A DNA stretch of 64,000 nucleotides, taken from NCBI RefSeq assembly GCF_003260195.1, contig NZ_QEIH01000001.1, positions 434,001-498,000 on the forward strand. The letters run 5' to 3'. Below are positions 34,488-43,201 of this stretch, one piece after another. The notes beneath the pieces were generated by a model. That model was given only the letters and a program-made list of their open reading frames with translations. It made no database searches and was not told the DNA's origin. The stretch's first letter is position 1. Each line of letters opens with the position of its first letter. The translations under genes and the position numbers were made by a program. The DNA is from Lutibacter citreus. GTDB lineage: Bacteria; Bacteroidota; Bacteroidia; Flavobacteriales; Flavobacteriaceae.

Positions 34488-37394
34488 ATGAAAAAACAAT
34501 ACATTCTTAGTTTTATTGTATTTCTTTTTACTGCTAGTGTTATTTCTCAGAGTGTTAGCAATCAATATATTAAAGATCAAATATCACTTTTTAAAAATGA
34601 TATAAGAGGTCCGTATAAGGATATTCGTTGGTTTTGTAAAGATGGAAGTATAAGAACGCCAAAAGATCCTTGTCCAGATTCTATAGGTTCTGGAATTCAA
34701 CACGCTAGATATAAGGATGTAGTTGAAAATATAGCAAAGAAAAATGGTGTTTTTTTAGGTCAAATTTTAGCCTATACCACAAATCAAGAATTTTGGGATT
34801 CTCAAAATCATAATTCACGTTTAAAACAATATCAGCTAGATAAGTATTTAAGAAGTGTAGATGATGGGTGGATTTTACAAAAAGCACAATATTATAGAGG
34901 AGCTGTGCAGGTTGAAGATGAAGAAGCTTGGGGGATAGATTTTTATAAATGGTTGTTAACCGGTGATACAAGTATTACAAATAACTACTTTTTAATTCGT
35001 CAATCGTTAAAGGATATTCCACATAAAGGGGATGATAATGTGGCGCAATTAATGAGAAGTCAATCTAAGGTTTTGTCTGATTTATTTTCGCAATTTATGG
35101 ATTTACGTGTTAAAATTCACGGACAACCGGAATTTGTAGACATAGAGAAAGTAAAACAATTCAAAATAAAAAATGCTTCAAAATTAACAAATGCATTAAA
35201 CTTAAAATTTGATGAGTTGCTTGTAACTATGCATAATTTTTACAAGCCGATTGATATTCAAGCTTTGCCTCAAAAAACAAACTTGGTTAAAAATACACCT
35301 ATAGGAAATGCTATAAAAGAATTTTCAATAAAAAATAGTATAGAGTCCAAGCCTGCTAATTTGGTTACAGAGTCGGCTAATTTATTGTTAGATATTAGAA
35401 AAGCTATTTTAGTTGAGAAGAGAGGTGCTGCAAGAATTCAATTGTTAGATGCTTCTTTAAAATTAGAAGAAATTGTATTTAAAAATGCATTGCAATGGCA
35501 ACCTACAACAATACAAGAATTGTTGAATAAAACGTATTATTTAGGAAAAGCAACAGCCGGAGCTGGTTATATTGAATTGTGGGAATGGAATGAAATTGAA
35601 CCAGTTTTAAAGCCAAAAAATAAAGCATCACTTACTTTAAATGAGTTAACTGCAATTTTACAATCTGCACGAAGTGTTGTAGAGTGGAGTTCGGCTATGG
35701 TAAAAGCTACTTATGATGATGTAGTAATGGTTTATACTGGTTTTGAACCTAAATCTTACGGTTTTATTGATGATAAAATACGAAGCTCTGTGGCTTTACA
35801 TTTAGGGAAAGCAGTTTCCGATTTGGGCGATATTATTGCAACTGAATCTTCATTAACCAATAAGGTATTCAATATTTCTAACCAAAGCTCAGTACGTGGT
35901 TTAAATCCAGGTTATGCTTTTGGTGAGTTAGTTGTTATTGATGGTTCTCCTGAAGGAGTTGAGGTGTCTTCAAACAAAATTTATATTTTTCAAAAACCAC
36001 CTTCCGATTTAAAACCTGTTGCAGGAATTGCAACTGTTGCGGAAGGAAATTTAGTATCTCACGTACAATTGTTGGCACGTAATTTAGGTATTCCAAATGC
36101 TGCATTGTCTGACGATAATCTTCAAAGTTTAAAGAAATTTAATGGGCAAAAAGTGTTTTATGCAGTTTCTAATAAAGGAAATGTTATTTTGAAATTAGAA
36201 AATGATATGACTTCTGAAGAGGTTGCGTTATTTTCTAAAAAAGCACGAAATGAAGCCAAAATTGCTGTTCCTATTGAAAATATTCGATTAGATGTGAATA
36301 GTATTTTAAATATGAGAAAAGTAGACGCTAAAGATTCAGGTAAATTATGTGGGCCTAAAGCAGCTAATTTAGGGCAATTGAAAAAAATGTTTCCAGATAA
36401 AGTTGTTGAAGGAGTTGTAATACCTTTTGGAATTTTTAAATCTCATATGGATCAGCAAATGCCAGGTCAAAATGTTTCTTATTGGAAATTTTTAACCAAT
36501 ATGTTTTTAGAAGCAGACAAGCAACGAGCTAATAATATTACTGAAAATGATGTTGAAAAATATCAATTAAAACAGTTAGAAATATTACGCGATGCCATTA
36601 AAAAAATGACCATTATAGCAAGTTTTATTTCTCAATTAGAAAGTGAATTTGAAGCGGTTTTAGGAAAGAAATTAGGAGAAATACCAGTGTTTTTAAGAAG
36701 CGATACCAATATGGAAGATTTAAAAGATTTTTCTGGAGCAGGATTAAATTTAACACTGTTTAATGTGGTAGCAAAAGATAAAATTTTACAAGGAATAAAA
36801 GATGTTTGGGCATCGCCTTATACAGAACGTAGTTTTAAATGGCGTCAAAAATATTTATCGAATCCAGAAAATGTGTTCCCTTCAATTTTGGTAATACCAA
36901 GTGTAGATGTAGACTATTCTGGGGTTATGATTACTACCGGAATAAATTCTGGAAATTCAAAAGATTTAACAATTGCTTTTAGTAGAGGAGCAGGAGGTGC
37001 TGTAGATGGACAATCGGCAGAAGCATATGAGTTAAGTTTTGAAGGTGCTTCAAAATTAATTGCACCAGCTAGAGAAGCTAACTATAATACTTTGCCAATT
37101 ACGGGTGGAACAGCTAAAAAAACAACCACCTTTGAAAATTCTATATTAAATAAACAAAACATAAAAGAGATTAGAGAGTTAGCAGAAAATGTGAAGAGAA
37201 AAATGGCCGAAGAGGTAAATGCAACTTATACAGGAGCTTATGATGTAGAACTTGGATTTAAAGATAATAAATTGTGGTTGTTTCAAATTCGTCCGTTTGT
37301 AGAAAATAAAAAAGCGTTGAGTTCTGGTTATTTAGAATCTATAACTCCAAAAATTGATAAAAACAAGGAAGTACTACTTTCAAAAAAAATATAA
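34488..37394 (+). CDS. Exported dikinase-like protein (PEP-utiliser swivel plus ATP-grasp, GWD-type order)
   Basis: The 968-residue protein begins with a signal peptide (about 1-21, ending VISQS). Residues 30-470 are mostly helical with no domain I can name. The PEP-utiliser swivelling domain (about 475-570) carries a candidate phospho-histidine H525 in NLVSHVQLLARN. The ATP-binding PPDK_N-type domain (about 615-940) has K624, RSDTNMED (737-744) and the closing LWLFQIRPF. There is no PEP/pyruvate barrel. Swivel before ATP-grasp is the order of glucan, water dikinases, the reverse of PEP synthase. Export of an ATP-using enzyme is odd. The target is unknown. A serine hydrolase gene follows on the same strand. 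Confidence 0.82.
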   Translation: MKKQYILSFIVFLFTASVISQSVSNQYIKDQISLFKNDIRGPYKDIRWFCKDGSIRTPKDPCPDSIGSGIQHARYKDVVENIAKKNGVFLGQILAYTTNQEFWDSQNHNSRLKQYQLDKYLRSVDDGWILQKAQYYRGAVQVEDEEAWGIDFYKWLLTGDTSITNNYFLIRQSLKDIPHKGDDNVAQLMRSQSKVLSDLFSQFMDLRVKIHGQPEFVDIEKVKQFKIKNASKLTNALNLKFDELLVTMHNFYKPIDIQALPQKTNLVKNTPIGNAIKEFSIKNSIESKPANLVTESANLLLDIRKAILVEKRGAARIQLLDASLKLEEIVFKNALQWQPTTIQELLNKTYYLGKATAGAGYIELWEWNEIEPVLKPKNKASLTLNELTAILQSARSVVEWSSAMVKATYDDVVMVYTGFEPKSYGFIDDKIRSSVALHLGKAVSDLGDIIATESSLTNKVFNISNQSSVRGLNPGYAFGELVVIDGSPEGVEVSSNKIYIFQKPPSDLKPVAGIATVAEGNLVSHVQLLARNLGIPNAALSDDNLQSLKKFNGQKVFYAVSNKGNVILKLENDMTSEEVALFSKKARNEAKIAVPIENIRLDVNSILNMRKVDAKDSGKLCGPKAANLGQLKKMFPDKVVEGVVIPFGIFKSHMDQQMPGQNVSYWKFLTNMFLEADKQRANNITENDVEKYQLKQLEILRDAIKKMTIIASFISQLESEFEAVLGKKLGEIPVFLRSDTNMEDLKDFSGAGLNLTLFNVVAKDKILQGIKDVWASPYTERSFKWRQKYLSNPENVFPSILVIPSVDVDYSGVMITTGINSGNSKDLTIAFSRGAGGAVDGQSAEAYELSFEGASKLIAPAREANYNTLPITGGTAKKTTTFENSILNKQNIKEIRELAENVKRKMAEEVNATYTGAYDVELGFKDNKLWLFQIRPFVENKKALSSGYLESITPKIDKNKEVLLSKKI

Positions 37395-37395
37395 A

Positions 37396-37479
37396 ATGAA
37401 ACGAGCATTACAAATTTTGATATACAAACGAATGATTAATAGCGAACAGCAGCTGTTACCACTAAAAAATAAAATTTAA
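37396..37479 (+). CDS. Possible 27-residue small ORF in the dikinase-hydrolase gap
   Basis: The reading frame begins with ATG one base after the dikinase-like stop and encodes MKRALQILIYKRMINSEQQL and seven further residues, ending four bases before the next ATG. The tight spacing on both sides suggests translational coupling. The peptide is basic with a short hydrophobic stretch. It could also be chance sequence, and I know of no homologue. Confidence 0.3.
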   Translation: MKRALQILIYKRMINSEQQLLPLKNKI

Positions 37480-37483
37480 ACAG

Positions 37484-38743
37484 ATGATAAATTATTTAAA
37501 AATAACTGTTGTTGTAGCGTTATGTTGGTCTTTTGTGGGGATTAATCCGTACCCAATAGATGGATATTCAAGAACAGGAATTAAAAGATTATTACGTTTA
37601 GAAAGAATTAAAAGTGGTGAAATAAAGGAAACCCTTAACCTTCCTGCTGGTGCAATGAAAGGATATAATGATATTAAATTAAATCTGATTTCAAAAAAGA
37701 AAGATAGTACTGCTCAGTTTTTAGTGAAAAATGATCAATTTAACAAAGAAATAAATGGACTGTTTTATGGATTGGATAAAAGTTACTCTTTGTCTGTTAT
37801 AGATATTTCAGATTTAAATAATATACGTTATGCAGCAAGAAATGAGACCGCAGGTTATCAGCCAGGAAGTGTTGGTAAAATTGCTGTTTTAAACGGTTTG
37901 TTTACACAACTTGCTAAAATTTATCCTGAGTCTTTTGAAAAACGAATTGAATTGTTAAAAACGAAATCTGTAAAAGCAGGTTTATGGGGTTTAACCGATG
38001 AGCATACGGTGCCAATTTTTAATATTGAAACAAACAAATTAGTAAAAAGACAAGTGATTGAAAGTGATGTTTTTACATTGTTTGAATGGGCGGATCATAT
38101 GATGTCTGTTAGTAATAATGGTGCTGCAAGTATTGTTTGGAGAGAGGTGTTGTTAATGGCTGCTTTTGGTAAAGATTATCCCGCTTTAACACAAGAAGGT
38201 GCAGATGCTTATTTTAAAAATACACCCAAAAATGAATTAACAGATTTAGGAAACGATGTTGTTAATTTGCCATTGCGTAATTTAGGAATTACTACTGATG
38301 AATGGCGTTTAGGAAGTTTTTTTACGCGAGGAGCTAACAATTATTTAGGTAATAAAGGTGGAAGTATTGGAAGTACGGTTGGATTAATGAAATTTTTAGT
38401 TCAGTTAGAACAAGGAAAAGTAGTTGATGAAAAATCTAGTTTAGAAATGAAAAGATTGATGTTTATGACAGATAGAAGAATTAGATATGCACAGTCACCA
38501 GCTTTAAAAGATGCTGCGGTTTACTTTAAATCTGGTAGTTTATATAAATGCGATAGAAGTAAAGGGGAGGCTTGCGGAAAATATATGGGAAATGTTCAAA
38601 ATTTTATGAATTCTGTCGCTATAGTTGAGCATGATAATGGTAAAAAATATATGGTTGTTTTAATGACTAATGTGTTGCGAAAAAATTCTGCAAGTGATCA
38701 TATGTATTTGGCAGGAAGCATAGATAAATTAATTAATAATTAA
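37484..38743 (+). CDS. Beta-lactamase-fold serine hydrolase (class A-like)
   Basis: The 419-residue protein has an N-terminal signal or anchor (about 5-20). The penicillin-recognising fold motifs are all visible: SVGK (129-132), SNN (210-212) and KSG (349-351). The N-terminal 90 residues before the fold are family-specific. It could be a DD-peptidase, beta-lactamase or another acyl-transfer hydrolase; the motifs do not decide. It is probably in one operon with the dikinase-like gene and its stop lies two bases from that of the convergent TLC-HEAT gene. Confidence 0.82.
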   Translation: MINYLKITVVVALCWSFVGINPYPIDGYSRTGIKRLLRLERIKSGEIKETLNLPAGAMKGYNDIKLNLISKKKDSTAQFLVKNDQFNKEINGLFYGLDKSYSLSVIDISDLNNIRYAARNETAGYQPGSVGKIAVLNGLFTQLAKIYPESFEKRIELLKTKSVKAGLWGLTDEHTVPIFNIETNKLVKRQVIESDVFTLFEWADHMMSVSNNGAASIVWREVLLMAAFGKDYPALTQEGADAYFKNTPKNELTDLGNDVVNLPLRNLGITTDEWRLGSFFTRGANNYLGNKGGSIGSTVGLMKFLVQLEQGKVVDEKSSLEMKRLMFMTDRRIRYAQSPALKDAAVYFKSGSLYKCDRSKGEACGKYMGNVQNFMNSVAIVEHDNGKKYMVVLMTNVLRKNSASDHMYLAGSIDKLINN

Positions 38744-38745
38744 AT

Positions 38746-41574
38746 TTAAGCCTTAGAATTTAAAATTTCTTGAGCCTTATTTCTAACCTTTTCATTTGTG
38801 TCATTTAAAACCAATGCAACCAATGGTTTATATTTTGGATCGTTGGTTTTTTCTATTAAATACAGTACAGCTTGTTTTAGCTTAATATCTTTACGCTCCA
38901 ATAATGTTCTGTAGCACTCTGTTTCACTGAGTATTTTTAAATTCAATTTTTTTATTTTTTCTTCAGAAATAGCTTCAACTAAAACAGATTCTGCAATTGG
39001 AATTAGCTCTTTTTTCAGTTGATTATCTAAAAGATTATCTAAAAACTCAATAGCGTGTATACGTTGTTCTTCTTTACCCGTTAAAATAATGTTTAATATA
39101 GGTTCTACATCATTTGGTGGATATTTTATACCTAAAAACTTAAAAATACGTTGTAATTGTCTATCCAAACGCAGTTCTAACAATTGCATTAAGCCATTTC
39201 GGGCTTCAATAATTTCTATATTTTCTTTTGAATTATCTTTATTTTTATATTGAATAACAATTTGAGAATGTATTACTGAAAGTGTATTTTGGTATAAATG
39301 ACATTCGTCCAAAATTTTATCAATAATAAAACGATCTTTAATATAAAGGTTAGGATATTTCCATTTCAATCTTTTTAAAGATTCAATTGCTTCAATTTTC
39401 ACAGAATGTTCTGTTCCGTCTGTTAATTTTTTTAAAGAACTTATCGCTTTTTGAGATGCAAATTTTTCAATAACTGCTATTATATGAATAGCATCATCTA
39501 ATTCAATAGCATCATCTTGTATTTTTTGCACCAAAATATTTAATATAGGTTCTCCATATCTAAACAGCGCGTCAATAGCAGTTTTTCGGGTGTCTTTAGT
39601 ACTTAAATGTGATATTATTAAAGGGATAAATTGTTGATCTAAAGTTTCAGCGGCACTTAAAATAGTAGTTTTTTGTATTTCTAAGTTTTTTGAGTCTAAT
39701 TGTTGTTTTAATATTGGATAAAATTTAGTTACTCTTGCATTTCCTATTGCTTCAACAATAGCTTGTATTTTATTTAATTTTTCTTCTTCAGAAATTAATA
39801 GGTTGTATTGTTGAAGTTCTAAATTTAATCGATTTTCTAAATTGAATTTATCTTGTAATTCTATGTTATTTCTAAGCTCCAATGCTAAGCCAATAAGAGC
39901 TGCATTTACAATAGTAGCATCGGTTGAATTTAAGTATTTGTTAAAAAGCTCAATAGTATCTTTATCGTATTTTTTTAATAAATATCGGAAAGCTGCTGTT
40001 GTAACTTGTTGGTCGTAATCATTAACCATTAATTCAATTTTTGAACATAAATTTTCAGATTTCAAAAAGTATAAATTTTCAATGGCTAATGCTTTAATTT
40101 TAGGAGACTCGTGTGTTAATAAATTTTTAATTGCTGTAAAGAAACGTTCATCTTTTGCTTCTAAAGTTTTTTGAAGCATATGTAAAATCTGGCCTTCAGA
40201 ACCATTACTTAAAACTCTATTTACAGTGCCAATAATGGAAGTTATTTTAATTTCTTTTTTAATGTTTTTTTCTTTTTTAACTTCAGAAGTGTCTAGTAAT
40301 ACCTTAAAAGAAACAATATATTCTTTTCTTAAATGATAAATAAAATAGAGCCATACAGATATTAAAGCGATAATAATTAAACTAATATATGTTGAGGAAA
40401 TATTTAGTCCGTTAACAAAAAAGATTAAAATAAAACCAGCAAAACCAGTTGCAATACTATCTACAACAACATCGGTAAATGTTTTTGTTTTCTTTTTTGT
40501 TTCAATAGGTATTGGAATTGATAAAAGCTCAGTGGCAGCTTTATTTACGGATTGTTTTAAGCTTCCATCAATAATTTTTATGGCAATAATTACCCAAATT
40601 TGAGGTAGAAATAACAATAAAATAGAGCCAATTAAAATTCCAGAAGGCAACCAAAGTAAAGATTTTCCTACTCCAAAAGTTCCTACAATGCGTTGTGTTA
40701 AAAATAGTTGAATTAATAAAGAAATTACGCTTAGTGTTGAGAACCAAAAACCAAAAAAAGATGTTAATTCTTCTTGGTCTTCAATAAGTCTTGAAGCATA
40801 ATCACTGTATTGATAATCAACTAACTTGGCAACCAACACACTTAAACCAATTACAATAGCAATTAAACTTAATAATTTAGATTGTTTTATAAGTTTAAAT
40901 GGCGATTCTGTTTTTGGTTCAGTACGGAGTGAAACTTGAAAAGTATTTAATTTTACAACTTCATTTTTCCAAATGTATTTTGTAATTGGAATACAAAATG
41001 TTAATAGTAGAGCAGCAACAAAAAATAACATTTCAGTTTTTAAAAAGGTTGTTAAAATTGAAGTTAAATAACCACCAAAAATTCCACCAGCAATGGCACC
41101 AGCACCAATAAAACCAAAAACACGTTTTGCTTCACGAACATTATAAACTAGGTTGGCTAAAATCCAAAATTGAGAGGCCGTTAATAAGCCGAAAATTGCA
41201 ACCCAAATATAAGGTATGTATAGTAAGATACCGCCAGCTATGTTAAATGTAAACGCAATTCCAAAAATAATTAATGAAACAACGGAACCAATAATTGTAC
41301 CTTCAATAACTTTATTTAATGCTTTTTGTTCTAATATTTTATCGTAAATAAAGGATCCAATAATTGCAATTATAGCTGTTAATACATAGCCTAGAGGTAA
41401 TGCATCTGAAGTTAATTCTGATAAAAAAAGTGAGTTTATTGTTGGTTTTACAATAAGTAAAGTGGTTATAATTAAAAATATATTAAGTTGAAGTAATAGC
41501 GTTTTTTTAAGTTCTTCTTCTTTAAGATCAAAAATTTTTAATATATACTTTTTAAGAATATTGGTGTTTAGCAT
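38746..41574 (-). CDS. ATP/ADP-translocase-like membrane protein fused to HEAT repeats
   Basis: The 942-residue protein has about 12 transmembrane helices in residues 20-430. Their pattern, starting LLIVKPTINSLFLSEL, resembles Npt/TLC nucleotide transporters. Residues about 440-940 are soluble helical repeats of the HEAT type, for example HESPKIKALAIENLYFLKSE and LALVLNDTNEKVRNKAQEIL-like units. Related bacterial proteins are often annotated as Npt1/Npt2-type, but transport of nucleotides is not proven for them. It is transcribed together with, and after, the class A-like hydrolase at 41738, and converges on the dikinase-hydrolase pair. Confidence 0.75.
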   Translation of the reverse strand: MLNTNILKKYILKIFDLKEEELKKTLLLQLNIFLIITTLLIVKPTINSLFLSELTSDALPLGYVLTAIIAIIGSFIYDKILEQKALNKVIEGTIIGSVVSLIIFGIAFTFNIAGGILLYIPYIWVAIFGLLTASQFWILANLVYNVREAKRVFGFIGAGAIAGGIFGGYLTSILTTFLKTEMLFFVAALLLTFCIPITKYIWKNEVVKLNTFQVSLRTEPKTESPFKLIKQSKLLSLIAIVIGLSVLVAKLVDYQYSDYASRLIEDQEELTSFFGFWFSTLSVISLLIQLFLTQRIVGTFGVGKSLLWLPSGILIGSILLLFLPQIWVIIAIKIIDGSLKQSVNKAATELLSIPIPIETKKKTKTFTDVVVDSIATGFAGFILIFFVNGLNISSTYISLIIIALISVWLYFIYHLRKEYIVSFKVLLDTSEVKKEKNIKKEIKITSIIGTVNRVLSNGSEGQILHMLQKTLEAKDERFFTAIKNLLTHESPKIKALAIENLYFLKSENLCSKIELMVNDYDQQVTTAAFRYLLKKYDKDTIELFNKYLNSTDATIVNAALIGLALELRNNIELQDKFNLENRLNLELQQYNLLISEEEKLNKIQAIVEAIGNARVTKFYPILKQQLDSKNLEIQKTTILSAAETLDQQFIPLIISHLSTKDTRKTAIDALFRYGEPILNILVQKIQDDAIELDDAIHIIAVIEKFASQKAISSLKKLTDGTEHSVKIEAIESLKRLKWKYPNLYIKDRFIIDKILDECHLYQNTLSVIHSQIVIQYKNKDNSKENIEIIEARNGLMQLLELRLDRQLQRIFKFLGIKYPPNDVEPILNIILTGKEEQRIHAIEFLDNLLDNQLKKELIPIAESVLVEAISEEKIKKLNLKILSETECYRTLLERKDIKLKQAVLYLIEKTNDPKYKPLVALVLNDTNEKVRNKAQEILNSKA

Positions 41575-41692
41575 TTAGTAATGTATCTAATTTGTTGAAT
41601 ACATTTAATTATTAAGATTAAAAATCTATGTAGCTAAAGGTATAGAATTTACAAATTTAAGCCAAAGGATTTATATTAAACAATTTGCATAT

Positions 41693-41733
41693 AGAAAGCC
41701 TAAATTATTTTGTTCAAATTATTTAGGCTTTCT
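41693..41733. terminator. Hairpin between the second hydrolase and TLC-HEAT genes
   Basis: AGAAAGCCTAAAT pairs perfectly with ATTTAGGCTTTCT across a 15-base loop. It lies directly after the hydrolase stop on the minus strand. The T-run is weak on that strand, so it may attenuate rather than stop transcription into the TLC-HEAT gene. Confidence 0.65.
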
Positions 41734-41737
41734 ATTT

Positions 41738-42649
41738 TTAAGTTTTTTGTGTTGCTTTTTTTAGCGCCTTTTCTATAGGTTTTACTAAATTTCTAATAAT
41801 TTGCTCACCATTTTCATTATCTATTAAAGCAACTAAAATGTAGCGTCTTTTAGGATCTTTTCCCCAAACTAAAATAGAATCGGCATGAAAATTTTTCCAG
41901 GAACCAGATTTTCTAAACAATCTTGCATTAGGAGCTATTTGGTCTAAAGTATTAACAAATTTATGGTGTAATGCAGGGTTTTCCATAATATCTAGCATTT
42001 GTTTAGAACGATTTTCATTAACTAATTTACCGTTAGCTAATAAATAATAATACCTACAAACTTGGTCTGCCGTAGCAGCGTGACTTAAATTTAATAAAGG
42101 TTCTCTATTTGTATCTCCACCGCCACCATAACGTTTTCCTACCCAAAGGCCTCCGCCTTCTTCTTCATCGTATAATGCATACTTTTTACTAGTCATTACA
42201 CTTTCAATTTTTTCATAACCTACCCTGTCAATCATTCTTGTTGCCGCATGATTGTCAGATTTACTAATCATTAATTTCATGTCATTGGTTACTTCTGCAG
42301 TTTCAATAAGTTCTCCATTTTCAATGGCGTCCATTGCAGCTAATAAAATGGAAATTTTAGGTAAACTGGCAGCATACATCATATGGTTTCCATTTATACT
42401 TGCATATTTTGTAAGTTTTGGATTGCTTAAATCAACAAGACCTACGGCCATTTTATTTTGTTGAATTAATGATTTCCAATTAGAATTTAAATTAAGTTCT
42501 TTTTCTAAATTTTTTTGAAGTGAAGCATTGGTTAAACTAAATAATGGTTTTACATTTTCAGGAGCAATATTTAAAGGCAATACATCTTGCCCAAACATGT
42601 GTACTGTTAAAAAAAACAACATAAATATAAATAGTTGGTTTGCTTTCAT
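41738..42649 (-). CDS. Class A beta-lactamase-like serine hydrolase
   Basis: The 303-residue exported protein has a signal peptide ending near residue 20 (VHMFGQ). The motifs SLPK (95-98), SDN (131-133) and KSG (247-249) give the full class A triad set. I could not place the deacylating glutamate of the omega loop with confidence, so true beta-lactamase activity is uncertain. It lies upstream of the TLC-HEAT gene on the same strand, separated by a 163-base gap with a hairpin. Confidence 0.83.
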   Translation of the reverse strand: MKANQLFIFMLFFLTVHMFGQDVLPLNIAPENVKPLFSLTNASLQKNLEKELNLNSNWKSLIQQNKMAVGLVDLSNPKLTKYASINGNHMMYAASLPKISILLAAMDAIENGELIETAEVTNDMKLMISKSDNHAATRMIDRVGYEKIESVMTSKKYALYDEEEGGGLWVGKRYGGGGDTNREPLLNLSHAATADQVCRYYYLLANGKLVNENRSKQMLDIMENPALHHKFVNTLDQIAPNARLFRKSGSWKNFHADSILVWGKDPKRRYILVALIDNENGEQIIRNLVKPIEKALKKATQKT

Positions 42650-43156
42650 TTAAGTTTTTTTAATTTATGATTTACTCAAATGTATGCATAATTTTAATGT
42701 GAAAATGTTAAATTTAATTTGTGCTAAATTTATTTTATATCAAGTAATATGGTAGGTTTAGAGGTTCTTATCTTCTAAAATTGTTAAATTATTTTATTAA
42801 TGATTTTTAAATATTTCCAAAGTTGGTGTGGAGAAGTGTTTTAGTATAAATATTAAAATTAAAAAAACTTGATAAAATTTATCAAGGTTTTTTTAATTTC
42901 CTAGCCAAGGATGCGCACCTTCCATTTTGTTAAATAAAAATAGAGAAGCTAATAAGCAACTGCTTTTAATAAAATCTTTTGTTTTAATTCTTATGAAGGT
43001 TAGCTAATTAGTATTTATAAACAAGATTAATTATACGCCAAACTAGAAAATAAATAGAATAGCTAAATCTTGCTTACTTCTATTGATAACATATTTCTTT
43101 AGTTAAAAAAATTAAAATATTTCTTATTTATAATGAGTCTAAATAATAAATATTTA
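42650..43156. other. Non-coding gap with an orphan terminator
   Basis: About 500 AT-rich bases lie between the divergent hydrolase and TonB receptor genes. The only clear structure is the hairpin at 42862-42893, which has no gene to serve on either strand. Sequence after it, up to the TonB promoter, shows no ORF or RNA I can support. Confidence 0.6.
42868..42900. repeat. Left copy of a 33-bp direct repeat (terminator of tRNA-Pro type)
   Basis: The sequence matches 46981-47013 at 31 of 33 positions and contains the stem CTTGATAAA/TTTATCAAG followed by a T-run. The right copy lies at the 3' end of tRNA-Pro. The two copies flank the TonB receptor-DUF4374 module. Confidence 0.75.
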
Positions 43157-43164
43157 TATATTTG
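43157..43164 (+). promoter_or_regulatory. Promoter -7 element that sets the TonB receptor start
   Basis: TATATTTG matches TAnnTTTG. It lies downstream of the most 5' in-frame ATG (43133), so that ATG would be outside the transcript. This favours the TTG at 43202. Confidence 0.55.
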
Positions 43165-43201
43165 CACCTTATTTTTATTTAATCTAAATAAGCATAACGT
43201 T

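Noticed and set aside
42901..43130. Damaged tRNA gene after the left terminator copy
   Set aside because: I looked for a tRNA-Pro fragment next to 42868-42900 but found no acceptor or T-arm sequence.
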